A stretch of DNA of 64,000 nt, taken from the NCBI RefSeq assembly GCF_012769535.1, contig NZ_CP046565.1:3307032-3371031 (forward strand), written 5' to 3'. Source of the DNA: Methylococcus geothermalis (GTDB taxonomy: Bacteria > Pseudomonadota > Gammaproteobacteria > Methylococcales > Methylococcaceae). Made by a program: the position numbers and the translations under genes. Of this stretch, positions 9,178 to 18,802 are shown one piece after another (position 1 is the stretch's first letter; each line of letters starts with the position of its first letter). A model generated the notes under the pieces. That model was not told where the DNA came from. It did not search any database and worked only from the letters and a program-made list of their open reading frames with translations.

Positions 9178-9293
9178 CTGTGGAATCGCACACCGATGAC
9201 AAAGCCTGCCGCGATGTGCTGACGGAACTGCCGCGGCTTGAAACGCATGCAAACTCCGTCGCGCCTAATCGGGACAAGGCTGTCCAATGCTGA
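9141..9293 (+). pseudogene. out-of-frame RgpF-like remnant of the preceding gene
   Basis: In the frame other than that of the upstream gene, the sequence from about 9141 reads FPLAMFVTVESHTDD, then ACRDVLTELPRLE and VAPNR, ending at TGA 9291. RgpF-type proteins have a comparable run (FDLFVTVDS, then a Cys-Arg-x-Val-Leu stretch and PNRGRDIAP). The match stops after PNR. This points to a frameshift near 9135-9150 followed by loss of the rest of the domain. Confidence 0.65.
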
Positions 9294-9778
9294 CAGACCC
9301 CGATACGGCAGAAGGCTGGCTAGTGAAGACAACTGGCCGGTGGAACCGCGGTTCATTCTGCGCCCGCATCATCATTATTGTTAGGTCACTTGTTACCCAA
9401 CCGAAGCCAGAACAACCGCATCATCTCCTCGGCCGGAAAATTTCTCCTTCTTGCCAAGAATCTTGCCACACCTATCGCTGAAAATCTCCTCCGCACCGAC
9501 ACGCCTTAAATTAAATAAATAGCAATGTCCTGCAAAAAATGCCCAATGCCTCTCCAGGCAGCCTTTACATCACTTCGAGCCAACAATTACTTTTTATCTC
9601 TTCAAAGCCAGAACTGTAACAATCATTACGCAATGGGCATGACGAATATTGCCACGATACACCCTAGGCCACTCAACGATAGAGCTCCGACATATCAGGG
9701 ATCGCCCATTGGCGTCAATCCCATCCACGAAACACCGATCTATTTTTGATATATTGATTTCCGACCAGCAAAAGCAGA
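9294..9778. other. intergenic region, no gene recognised
   Basis: This stretch is AT-richer than the genes around it. The short frames in it (for example 9525-9749) have no domain and no ribosome-binding site. The first part may be decayed RgpF sequence. A TATATT at about 9750 could be a weak -10 for the next gene, but no matching -35 was found. Confidence 0.45.
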
Positions 9779-12700
9779 ATGAACAATACTCCTGTTGACC
9801 CGACTCACCCGAGCGCTGAGAAGCCATTGGTCTCAGTAGTGATCCGAACGAAAGATCGCCCCAAGCGCCTTGTGGAAGCGGTAAGAAGCGTAAGCGAGCA
9901 GACTTACAGGCCGTTGGAGGTGATCGTTGTCAACGACGGCGGATGGACATTATCAGAGGAAACGCTCAAGGAACATGCCGGTGATGTCGAGCTTGTCCTG
10001 ATTCAACTTGAGCAGAACCAAGGCCGGGCCAAATCGGCCAATACGGGCTTGCAAGCGGCAACAGGGCGGTATCTATGTTTTCTCGATGATGACGATCGAT
10101 TCCTGCCTGACCATATAGAGCTTCTGTCCTCTTGCCTCGAGCACATTGAGCATCGGGTCTGCTATTCGGATGCAGAGCTGTGCTGGCAGGTTTACAACGT
10201 AGAAGCAGGCGAGTTTGAGATCGTCAATCGTCAGGAATTCGGCTCCAGAGACTTCAACCTCGCTGAATTGCTCTGCGGCAATTATATTCCGCTCAACACC
10301 CTGCTTTTTGATCGCCAAGTGCTGCTGGAGGTCGGGGGATTCGATCCCCAGTTTGATATCTACGAGGACTGGGACCTTCTGCTGCGCGTCGGCAGCCGTT
10401 ATCCTTTCTATCACCTGCCTCGTGTGACCGCCCAGTACAACCAGTGGAGCAGGGATCATCAAAATTTTTACGATCATTTTGCCCAAACCGGTCATGCGCC
10501 CCTCTTGCATATCACCGGCTACGATAAGCTCATCGAGAAGAACCGCCATCTCTTCAATGCCGACGTGGCAAGACATCTGTTGGCCGTAGTCAATCGCCTT
10601 AGGGCGGCGGAGCTGGAGCTTGCTCACCGGGCACCCACCGCGCCGGAACCACCCATTACGTCTCTGAAGATGCAGCTTGACCAGATATCGGCGCAAATCG
10701 GTCCAGCTTTTTCCGCCTTGGAAGTACGCATAGCTGAGCTGGGCGGGATCCACCACGATACCATCACCTCAGCCGCCGCCAGACTTGAAACGGGCATTTG
10801 TGATCTCGACAACCTCCGGTCCGACGTCAACCGCCTCCTCACGGACACAGAGGCATCATGGCAACAGATAGGCATCCGCGAATTCGACCTTCAAAAGGTC
10901 GTCACGGAGCTGATAGAGGCCCAAAAGGCGTTTGAGGAATGCCGTTCCGAGATTGCGCAAATAAGCGCGCTCCACCAGCTCATTTCCGAGCGTGATAGCC
11001 AAATCGGGGCGCTCCACCAAGTCCTTTTCGACCGTGATAGCCAAATCGCTGCCCTTCATCAAACAACAGCTCACTTTGAAACTCTACTCGCCGCCCTCTA
11101 TGGTTCCACTAGCTGGCGCGTTACCGCACCGCTCCGCGCCATCTCCCGCACCTTGAGATGGCTTCTGCGGAACACCCGCCGCGCACTAATGCTGAGCTGG
11201 TGGCTTGGTACCGGACAGTTCACACGCGCAATCAGTGCAGCATTTCCTTACTTCTGGCGTTATGTGCCACCACCAATAAAAATAATAATCCCGAGCCATC
11301 TCAGCGAAACTGTGAAACACCGGCTCAAATTGACTGACGTAACGCCATCGCAAACACCTAAAGATCATGGCGGCCGCGAGGTCACAGCGGCACACAGTGC
11401 AAATGCCACGTCGCTAGAACTTCCAGAGAAGTATTACTTTGACCTTTCAGCGGAACCCGTTGCCCACAGTCCAGTCAAGGCCATTGCATTTTACCTTCCC
11501 CAATTCCATGCCATTCCTGAAAACGATGAATGGTGGGGCAAAGGATTTACCGAATGGAACAATACCAGGAGGGGAGAGCCTCTGTTCGAGGGGCACCATC
11601 AGCCACGCGTTCCATTGCATCTTGGCTATTATAGTTTGGATGATGTCGGCGTTTATGAGGAACAAGTCAAGCTCGCGAAGAAAGCAGGCATCTACGGCTT
11701 CTGTTTTTATTTTTACTGGTTTGCAGGCAAGACATTACTCGAAAAGCCTTTACGTAACATGCTCGCCAACACGCAGATCAACCAACCATTTTGCCTTTGC
11801 TGGGCCAACGAAAACTGGACCCGCCGCTGGGACGGACTTGATGATGAGATACTGATCGCACAACGGCATAGTGAAAACGATGCACTAGCTTTTCTCAATT
11901 ATGTCAACGACTATTTCTGCGACGACAGATATATAAAAATCGATGGACGACCCTTGCTCATAGTCTATAGAGCAGGAATCATTCCCGAGATCACACGCAT
12001 TCAGGACCTATGGCGAAGGCGAGCAATGGAACTTGGCTGGCCGGGACTTTACCTGGTTTCCGCACAGACTTTTGGTCAAATGGACCCACGGGACTTCCAT
12101 TTCGATGCCGCGGTACAGTTCCCCCCTCATTCCCCCACCCCTTTGCCCTCGATAAACGGTCAAACACCCAATCTCCTGCAAGACTTTGAAGGATCTATCG
12201 TTGATTACGACAATACGGCGCACCTTTTCTGTGACAATTTGGTCACGGACTATAAGCTTTTCCCGGGCATCACGCTTGGATGGGACAACACGGGCAGACG
12301 CGGCAAGCGTGCAACTGTCTTTCGCAATTTTTCCCTGACCAGTTATTCACGATGGCTGCTGACGGCCTGTAAAACCACATCCGCAAATCCGAAATTGGCT
12401 GATAATGAAAAACTTGTCTTTATCAATGCCTGGAATGAATGGGGCGAAGGCACATATTTGGAACCTGATACCAAGTATGGCTTTGGATACCTGGAAGCAA
12501 CCAAAAAAGCATTGAACGCCTGCGCCGACAATAAGCCACGCCTAACAGTAATTGTACCGAACTACAACCATGCGGAGTTTCTTGAACGGAGACTCACATC
12601 CATTATTCAGCAGAGCCAGAAACCAGAAGAAATTATTTTTCTCGATGACGCATCCTCTGATAACAGCATAACAATAGCACGCGAGATGCTATCAAAGTCA

Positions 12701-14539
12701 AATATAAGGTACGTCATCCTTACAAATTCCAGTAATTCTGGCAATGTATTCAAGCAGTGGATAAAAGGACTAGAACATGCGACCGGGGACTTGATTTGGA
12801 TAGCCGAAAGTGACGACGACGCCCCGCACGATTTCCTCGCCAATATCCTCCCTGAATTCGACCAAGAGGACGTTCTTCTGGCATACGGCGACATAAGTTA
12901 TATCGACACGAAGGGCATGCCGGACCCCGGCCTCCGGCACTATTACGACGATCTGAACGACCTCAATTGGGATCACTCCCATGTTGTTTCCGCCTACCGC
13001 GCATTTTCCGGTGCATTCGCGATCAAGAACATCATTCCGAATGTTTCAGGCGCGGTATTCCGAAAGCCGATTCTCACAGAAAGCGAAAAGAGCCGCCTGA
13101 CTTCATACACTTTTGCGGGTGATTGGTATTTTTATGCCTTGATCGCGCGCGGAGGTTCAATTGCCTTCCGCAAGGAAGCCAAGTCGTATTTCCGCATCAA
13201 TCACGGGGGGACGTCAAGGAAGGCATTCTTCTCTGATAGGCATCTTTTAGAACATGGCATGATCCTTCATGATCTGCGCAAATTGTATGGGATAACAAAG
13301 GAAGTTACTCAAGACCACATCGAGGCACTTCAAAAAGTATTTGAACACGAGTTATCAGATAGTTCAGCGATTGATATGGCGCATTTACAAAATGTCCCCG
13401 TATCAAGGACTGAAAGCTTGCGCATCTGCATAGCGAGCTACGGCTTTACCGTGGGAGGCGGGGAGATCGTACCTGTCGACATCGCAAACACACTCCGCGC
13501 GCGCGGGCATCATATTACATTTCTGGCGATGGTAAAAAATTCTCCAGATGACCCACCCGTACTTCGCCACCGCTTGCGTAACGATATTCCCGTCTTCTAT
13601 TGGGATGACGTCAAACATTGTTTTCAATATTTCTTGGATCAGTATGGAATCGAAATTATCAATTCTCATAATTTCGGTGTCGAATATTGCCTTTCCCACA
13701 CCGGCGTTGATGTCAAACTCCCTTATATCGCGTCTCTTCATGGCGGCTATGAATCAGTGGACGAAAAACTTCTGACAAAGGATTTCATGGCGTACGTTGG
13801 AAAGAATGTAAACGAATGGTTATATTTATCTAACAAGAACACCACACCTCTAAAAATCCGCGGACTGCGGCATGCGCGCTTTACCAAGTCATTTAACGCG
13901 ATTACCTTGCGTCCGCCAAACGCCGGCTTAGACCTCAACATTCGACAAAGCCTTAATGCAAACAAGGACACGGTTCTTCTTGTCATCGCTTCGCGCGCGG
14001 TCTACGAAAAAGGGTGGCAGACAGCAATTGAAGCTACAAGACGATTGAGACGCCAAATCGAACGCGACTGCAGACTATTACTCATCGGCGATGGACCTGA
14101 TTTTGAAGCGATCAGATCGGCCAATCTCGATAAGGACTATTTGTACTTCCTCGGACGCCTTGATAACCCATGCCCAATCATAAAGGAATGTGATATTGGT
14201 GTTTTTCCAAGCACTTATCCTGGAGAATCGTTCCCCCTTTTCGTTTTGGAATGCCTTCAGAATGGTCTTCCCGTTGTCGCAACGGATATCGGAGAAATCC
14301 CAAATATAATGAGCATAACCAAAGAAGAGATGCCCGGCTATGTCCTTTCCAGGAACCATAATGAAGAAGCACTTGTCGATGAGATGGTACAAGCCATAAG
14401 CACGTTAATAAAGGACGAGCGAAGAATGAATTCTGCAAGGCGGCAGGCCCGCATGGCCGGAGAGCGCTTCTGCATTGAAAGGCTCGGGGACTTTTATCTT
14501 GATATGTTTGACAAACATATCGATCCCACCTTAAAGTGA
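9779..14539 (+). CDS. four-domain glycosyltransferase (GT2 - WbsX - GT2 - GT4)
   Basis: 1586 aa. Residues about 15-260 are a GT2 domain (LVSVVIRTKDRP, CFLDDDDRF, YEDWDLLLRVG). Residues about 280-440 are coiled-coil with a near repeat of SERDSQIGALHQV and DRDSQIAALHQT. Residues about 565-915 are a WbsX-like glycan domain (AIAFYLPQFHAIPEN, GFTEWNNTRRGEP, FCLCWANENWTRRWDG, INAWNEWGEGTYLEPD). Residues about 919-1190 are a second GT2 domain (LTVIVPNYNHAEF). Residues about 1213-1580 are a GT4/GT-B domain (ICIASYGFTVGGGE, VIASRAVYEKGW, GVFPSTYPGESFP). Such proteins build O-antigen or other surface polysaccharide, each domain probably adding a different residue. No membrane segment is seen, so it is likely cytosolic or membrane-peripheral. 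The gene is AT-richer than the chromosome core, consistent with horizontal transfer. Confidence 0.9.
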   Translation: MNNTPVDPTHPSAEKPLVSVVIRTKDRPKRLVEAVRSVSEQTYRPLEVIVVNDGGWTLSEETLKEHAGDVELVLIQLEQNQGRAKSANTGLQAATGRYLCFLDDDDRFLPDHIELLSSCLEHIEHRVCYSDAELCWQVYNVEAGEFEIVNRQEFGSRDFNLAELLCGNYIPLNTLLFDRQVLLEVGGFDPQFDIYEDWDLLLRVGSRYPFYHLPRVTAQYNQWSRDHQNFYDHFAQTGHAPLLHITGYDKLIEKNRHLFNADVARHLLAVVNRLRAAELELAHRAPTAPEPPITSLKMQLDQISAQIGPAFSALEVRIAELGGIHHDTITSAAARLETGICDLDNLRSDVNRLLTDTEASWQQIGIREFDLQKVVTELIEAQKAFEECRSEIAQISALHQLISERDSQIGALHQVLFDRDSQIAALHQTTAHFETLLAALYGSTSWRVTAPLRAISRTLRWLLRNTRRALMLSWWLGTGQFTRAISAAFPYFWRYVPPPIKIIIPSHLSETVKHRLKLTDVTPSQTPKDHGGREVTAAHSANATSLELPEKYYFDLSAEPVAHSPVKAIAFYLPQFHAIPENDEWWGKGFTEWNNTRRGEPLFEGHHQPRVPLHLGYYSLDDVGVYEEQVKLAKKAGIYGFCFYFYWFAGKTLLEKPLRNMLANTQINQPFCLCWANENWTRRWDGLDDEILIAQRHSENDALAFLNYVNDYFCDDRYIKIDGRPLLIVYRAGIIPEITRIQDLWRRRAMELGWPGLYLVSAQTFGQMDPRDFHFDAAVQFPPHSPTPLPSINGQTPNLLQDFEGSIVDYDNTAHLFCDNLVTDYKLFPGITLGWDNTGRRGKRATVFRNFSLTSYSRWLLTACKTTSANPKLADNEKLVFINAWNEWGEGTYLEPDTKYGFGYLEATKKALNACADNKPRLTVIVPNYNHAEFLERRLTSIIQQSQKPEEIIFLDDASSDNSITIAREMLSKSNIRYVILTNSSNSGNVFKQWIKGLEHATGDLIWIAESDDDAPHDFLANILPEFDQEDVLLAYGDISYIDTKGMPDPGLRHYYDDLNDLNWDHSHVVSAYRAFSGAFAIKNIIPNVSGAVFRKPILTESEKSRLTSYTFAGDWYFYALIARGGSIAFRKEAKSYFRINHGGTSRKAFFSDRHLLEHGMILHDLRKLYGITKEVTQDHIEALQKVFEHELSDSSAIDMAHLQNVPVSRTESLRICIASYGFTVGGGEIVPVDIANTLRARGHHITFLAMVKNSPDDPPVLRHRLRNDIPVFYWDDVKHCFQYFLDQYGIEIINSHNFGVEYCLSHTGVDVKLPYIASLHGGYESVDEKLLTKDFMAYVGKNVNEWLYLSNKNTTPLKIRGLRHARFTKSFNAITLRPPNAGLDLNIRQSLNANKDTVLLVIASRAVYEKGWQTAIEATRRLRRQIERDCRLLLIGDGPDFEAIRSANLDKDYLYFLGRLDNPCPIIKECDIGVFPSTYPGESFPLFVLECLQNGLPVVATDIGEIPNIMSITKEEMPGYVLSRNHNEEALVDEMVQAISTLIKDERRMNSARRQARMAGERFCIERLGDFYLDMFDKHIDPTLK

Positions 14540-14629
14540 TCGATCCGGCCATTTAATTCGCACATCGAGGCCTCATGTGCTTGACGACTTTAAGCCCGGC
14601 GATTGGATAATTCGAGACACGGCACCCAA

Positions 14630-15553
14630 ATGACGTACCCCCATTTTTTAAAAAAAATCGCTTCGAATACGCCAGTCCTCGGACGAATCGTCTCTGAGCG
14701 GGATCAAATCCGGTCCGAGATCAGTGCGCTTTCTCGTGAACATAATCGTCTCCTCGAAGAATTGTCATTGATCTCATCAGAGCGTGACCATTTCAAAAAA
14801 TTGGCCGGAGCCAGTAATGATGGATATTGCCACTGTTGCAGACAGAAAACGGTATTTAGGTTAGACGGCGACTGGCTAAGGGACCAATACGTTTGCGTTA
14901 ATTGCCTTTCGCTTCCGCGTCAGCGCCACATTCAATACATCCTTGACATGCATTTCGAATGCTGGGAGCAGCAGGAGATTCATGAATCATCCCCGTCAAA
15001 TAATTTCATCTCTCGATACTGCAATTCCTACTCATTCTCTCAATATTTTGCCTCCGAAGAGAGGGGCGCAATTATTGATGGAGTCCGCTGCGAAAATTTG
15101 GAGTCCCTTACGTTCCCAGATGAGAGTTTTGATTTATTTATAACCCAAGATGTATTTGAGCACATTTTTTCTCCACATCTTGCAGCCAAGGAGATTATGA
15201 GGGTACTGAAACCCGGTGGCGCTCATGTCTTCACTGTTCCAAAGGAAAAACGTCTATCCGCCAGCCGCCCCAGGGCAAGACTGGTTAATTCAGAAATTGT
15301 ATATCTCGATGATCCCGTCTATCACGGAAGTCCCGTAGGAGATGGCAAGGCGCTCGTTACCTGGAATTATGGGGATGATTTCGAAGATTTAATCGGCGGA
15401 TGGTCAGGCGGCATTACGACTACATACGTAACTCGAGATAGAACCTTAGGTATTGATGGAGAGTATATTGAGGTTTTTGTAACAAGAAAGCCACGCAGGG
15501 GCGCCTCGAAAAACCTCGCCATGCCTGCTCCCGGTAAAATTCCCCGTACCTGA
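14630..15553 (+). CDS. SAM-dependent methyltransferase with zinc-ribbon, C-terminus replaced by IS sequence
   Basis: 307 aa from the ATG at 14630. A TTG at 14603 is a possible earlier start. Residues about 20-58 form a short coiled-coil (SERDQIRSEIS and ISSERDHFKK). CHCC and CVNC at about 65-95 look like a zinc ribbon. The methyltransferase core has FDLFITQDVFEHIF and a postmotif LKPGGAHVFTVPK (Methyltransf_11). Similar proteins accompany glycosyltransferases and methylate glycan ends. The last 20 or so codons (from 15499) lie inside the end of a degraded IS5 element, so the natural C-terminus was lost or swapped. Whether activity survives is unclear. Confidence 0.75.
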   Translation: MTYPHFLKKIASNTPVLGRIVSERDQIRSEISALSREHNRLLEELSLISSERDHFKKLAGASNDGYCHCCRQKTVFRLDGDWLRDQYVCVNCLSLPRQRHIQYILDMHFECWEQQEIHESSPSNNFISRYCNSYSFSQYFASEERGAIIDGVRCENLESLTFPDESFDLFITQDVFEHIFSPHLAAKEIMRVLKPGGAHVFTVPKEKRLSASRPRARLVNSEIVYLDDPVYHGSPVGDGKALVTWNYGDDFEDLIGGWSGGITTTYVTRDRTLGIDGEYIEVFVTRKPRRGASKNLAMPAPGKIPRT

Positions 15554-15574
15554 CTCCAGCCTGACCTGACCGCG

Positions 15575-16905
15575 ATGACACGACGCAGTGCCATCGAAAC
15601 CGACCTGTTCGCCGATACCCACCACCGCGCGAAGCTCGACAAGCTGGGCGATCCGCTGGCCGAGATCGAGTCGAGCATCGACTTTGCGGCCCTGGCGACG
15701 GAAGTGGACCGGATGAGCTACAAACGCTTCTGCGGTCCGGCTCAAGCCAGCAACATGCCGGACCGGACGACGGTATGGACCTTCGACCGGATCGGCGAAG
15801 CCGGCGCCCAGGCGATATTCGACGGCGCCTGGGCGCACCTGCTCAAGATAAGATTTCATCGCACGCGGCGGCCAGGCAGCACACCAGCCGGCGAGACAAG
15901 GAACTGATCGGGCAGGACGCGATGCCGGCCGACCGGAAGCCTGACAAGCGGCGGCAGAAGGCTCTGGATGCGACCTGGACGAAGGGGCACGGCAAGAGCC
16001 ACTTCGGCTCCAAGCTGTCGGTGAACGTCGACCGGATGTCCAAGGTGATCCGCAAGATCGAGACTGATACGGCCAGTACGCACGACGGCCGGCCACGGAG
16101 TGCCGTCCCTCCGAGCCAAGAAGTGACACGCGCGCAGCTGCAGCGCGGTGAACAGCCAGAGGCCGGGAAAACCGCGGTCCATGATCAGCAGATCGTCACC
16201 GGCCAGATGCGGGAGCAGCGAGGCCAACAGCGCGCGCTCACCACGGGCAAGCGGCGCCAGGGTGGCCTTGAGCATCAGACGCGAGGTCGTCGCGAACAGC
16301 CCCAAGGCCCGCGCCAGGACATAGGGTTGACCACCGCTGTCGAACGGCACGCCGAATGCGTCTTGGTTCGCTAGCCAGTTCGGCAGGCGCAAGGTGATGG
16401 AATCCACGGCGACCAGGCGCAGGCCGCGCCAGCGTGGTTCGGGCAGCAAGGCGGCCAGGGAACACGGCAGGCGCTCGTTCTAAGGCATCGAAGACGGTCG
16501 CCTTCAGCTTTTGTCGGGCTTGCGACAGGGCGCTTTGGCTCGCCACGCGGGCCAAGGAGCCGTTGAGGGTGGCGAACAACTCATCGAGCAGGGATTGCAG
16601 GCTGCCTTTGAAGGCACACAACAGATAAGGCGACCAGGACCGGAAAGGTGAGGATGCGCTGGCGGGAAAAGGCGGTTTCGTGGGTGCGATGCGCGGCGAT
16701 GAAAGCCGGATCATGGAGCGTTTGGGCGATGTCGGAGACCCTAGTGGCATGGAACCTGCTAAGCGGCCTTCATATTTTATCCTTTAATTTCAATGTGTTA
16801 GAAACCGCATTTTATCACGAGTCTTTAACTTAACGGTATTGGGCTGCCTGTTACCACCTGAAACGGCTGGCGTACTTCCAGCGATCGGGCATCGTGGCTT
16901 TTTGA
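15575..16905 (+). pseudogene. IS5-family transposase relic, interrupted
   Basis: The N-terminal part reads MTRRSAIETDLFAD, LDKLGDPL and IDFAALATEVD. It then jumps directly to RMSYKRFCG, which means an internal deletion of about 45 codons. PDRTTVWTFDRIGEAGAQA follows, then a frameshift near 15850 and, in another frame, DAMPADRKPDKRRQK, KGHGKSHFGSKLSVNVD and IETDTASTHD. IS4 sequence starts there. The true C-terminus is found again at 16849-16905 as CYHLKRLAYFQRSGIVAF and a stop. The element cannot make transposase. Confidence 0.85.
16086..16745 (-). pseudogene. IS4-family transposase fragment, frameshifted and truncated
   Basis: Read on the minus strand, the N-terminus gives DIAQTLHDPAFIAAHRTH and AFSRQRILTFPVLV. 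A frameshift follows near 16620, then KGSLQSLLDELFATLNG and ALSQARQKLKATVFDAL. A second shift lies near 16480, followed by GLRLVAVDSITLRLPNW, VLARALGLFATTSRLML and LLIMDRGFPGLWLF. It stops at about 16086, before the C-terminal third. It sits inside the IS5 relic and is itself inactive. Confidence 0.85.
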
Positions 16906-17113
16906 AGCCTGGAATGGGTCGAATGGCCGCCGTCCATGCCCACTCGGGGTAAAAACAGGGCAAGGCCGCAAGAAAAAGCGGCAGGTTGTTGAGGAATTTG
17001 AGCCGGATTCGGTCAAAAGCATGACTTGATGGCCAGGTTCACTGGAAATTAAGGGTTATTCGAGGTGCCCATTGAATGAATAATATCACAGACGAAGCCC
17101 CCCTCATCCAATC

Positions 17114-18802
17114 ATGTCATTCCGTAATCATAACCTGCTTGCAACACTGGCATCATTAGTTGGCGCAAATTTTTTCGTATATTATTTTGTAAATCAAGAG
17201 AATTATATCTATTTCTGGGACTACGCAAACTATTGGCTCAAATTTAAACATCTCGCTGCGGCTGTAACCAACGCACCCTCCGCATCACTATCTGAGATTT
17301 TTCAATCAATACGATACGATGATTACAACTTGCTTCAAGCGGCATTTCTTATTCCTTTCTCGATTCTATTTGGAGACGATCGCGTCTCTTTCATTTCAGC
17401 CACGGCAACACTCTACCTTGTTCCATCTGCCGTTATAATTGCAATCGTCACGACTCAAATTAGGTGCGGTGATTTACATCACAAACGCATCAATACCTTC
17501 ATAGTTGCACTATTTTCATTTCTTCTTCTTCCCGCGGTTTTCTTGCCTGTACTATGGGGTTACCCTGATATTGCAGGATTAGTCATAATAGGCTTTGCAC
17601 TTCTTTCATATTTTAGACACCCACCCCCTAAACGAAACTTCAAACATATCCTGATAATAGGAATATCTCTGGCCTTTCTAATATTAATTAGACGATGGTA
17701 CGCATTCTGGGTCGTGGGATTTTTTGGAGGGGCGGTAATTACGGAGACCATCTTGGCTCTCTGCCTGCCTAAGGAGAATGGAAAAGCGATATGGAGGTCG
17801 GCGGCATTCTTGTCCGGGGTCGGCGCTACAGCGGTCGCAAGCTTTTTTGCCGTTGCCACGCCGATAGCTATTCAGATGGCAACGACCAACTATGCCGAGA
17901 TTTATTCGGCCTACAAGGGAAATGGCCCAGCGCTTGTTAACGCAGCCAAATTTTTATTCTCTACCCTCGGACCAGCGACTTCTTTTATATTCGCTCTAGG
18001 CATATTCTATGGATTCGCCAACCGACGTTATCGAGCCTGCTTCCTGTTTCTTACTACACAATTCGTAGTGATTCTACTGCTGTTCACGCGGGTTCAGGAC
18101 TTTGGCCCTCACCATGTGAATCTACTTATCCCTACCATCGTTATCGTGACTTCCATTTTTGTTGTTGACGCAATCCAGTACATTAACTGCGTAGCCATCA
18201 GACGAGTCGCGGCGGCAGGTTATTTTCTAACATTAGCCGTCCAGTTTGCTATCGTTTTTTTCCCTGCCACAGCTAACATTGCCTCCGCTGCTGCACCTTT
18301 TCTTTCCCGCACGCGTCATTATCCGTTGCAAAGATACGATCTTGACGAGCTCAGGAAGCTTGTAGATACCATAGCGTTCCATTTGAACAACAACAAAGAT
18401 CAAGCATACGTCATTGCAAGCTCGATTATTCTGAATGATGATATCCTGCGTAACGCCTGCTACCAGTTCGGCCATCCTTCAGATATCTGCGCACGTATTT
18501 CCCCATCCGCTCATGTAGATAAAAGAGATGGATTATCACCCTCGCTTTTCACGGCCAGATACATAATATTGGCGACACCAATACAGTACCACCTCCGCCC
18601 CGAGGACCAACGCGTCATAGCTATTCCTGCGGAAGCCATTCAAACGGGGAGAACAATAGGCGCTGCGTTCAAGGCGCTTCCCGGGGATTTCCACCTTGAT
18701 AACGACGTGCGTGTTGTAATGTACGAAAAGATCAGACCTATCGAACCGGAAGAGTCTCAAGCGGTGGCCAATGAATTCAGAAAGTTTTACTCAATTCAGT
18801 AG
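17114..18802 (+). CDS. GT-C-like integral membrane protein
   Basis: 562 aa. About ten hydrophobic helices fill residues 8-420 (for example TLASLVGANFFVYYFV, FIVALFSFLLLPAVFLPVL, ILIIGISLAFLILI and FLFLTTQFVVILLLF). A soluble C-terminal domain of about 160 aa follows. A short acidic segment FWDYAN in the first outer loop recalls the Asp-containing loop of GT-C glycosyltransferases such as the PMT/ArnT group. A role in moving sugars from a lipid carrier at the inner membrane is inference. The gene is AT-rich and follows the glycan genes. Its TAG stop is shared with the edge of IS copy 2, whose first base supplies the G. The uninterrupted sequence would also have given TAG. Confidence 0.72.
   Translation: MSFRNHNLLATLASLVGANFFVYYFVNQENYIYFWDYANYWLKFKHLAAAVTNAPSASLSEIFQSIRYDDYNLLQAAFLIPFSILFGDDRVSFISATATLYLVPSAVIIAIVTTQIRCGDLHHKRINTFIVALFSFLLLPAVFLPVLWGYPDIAGLVIIGFALLSYFRHPPPKRNFKHILIIGISLAFLILIRRWYAFWVVGFFGGAVITETILALCLPKENGKAIWRSAAFLSGVGATAVASFFAVATPIAIQMATTNYAEIYSAYKGNGPALVNAAKFLFSTLGPATSFIFALGIFYGFANRRYRACFLFLTTQFVVILLLFTRVQDFGPHHVNLLIPTIVIVTSIFVVDAIQYINCVAIRRVAAAGYFLTLAVQFAIVFFPATANIASAAAPFLSRTRHYPLQRYDLDELRKLVDTIAFHLNNNKDQAYVIASSIILNDDILRNACYQFGHPSDICARISPSAHVDKRDGLSPSLFTARYIILATPIQYHLRPEDQRVIAIPAEAIQTGRTIGAAFKALPGDFHLDNDVRVVMYEKIRPIEPEESQAVANEFRKFYSIQ

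Larger units (their letters stand above)
15499..17070 (+). mobile_element. decayed IS5-family element with an IS4-family fragment inside
   Basis: The outer ends are imperfect inverted repeats: GGGCGCCTCGAAAAACC at 15499 and, read inward from 17070, GGGCACCTCGAATAACC. The IS5 transposase is in pieces (15575-16085 and 16849-16905). The interval between them is occupied by an IS4-family transposase fragment on the other strand. The left end interrupts the methyltransferase gene. Confidence 0.78.

Noticed and set aside
9525..9749. A 74-codon frame before the large glycosyltransferase gene
   Set aside because: There is no start signal, no homology that I recognise, and the composition is unlike the neighbouring genes.
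14560..14580. Terminator after the large glycosyltransferase gene
   Set aside because: An inverted repeat GCACAT/ATGTGC is present, but no T-run follows.
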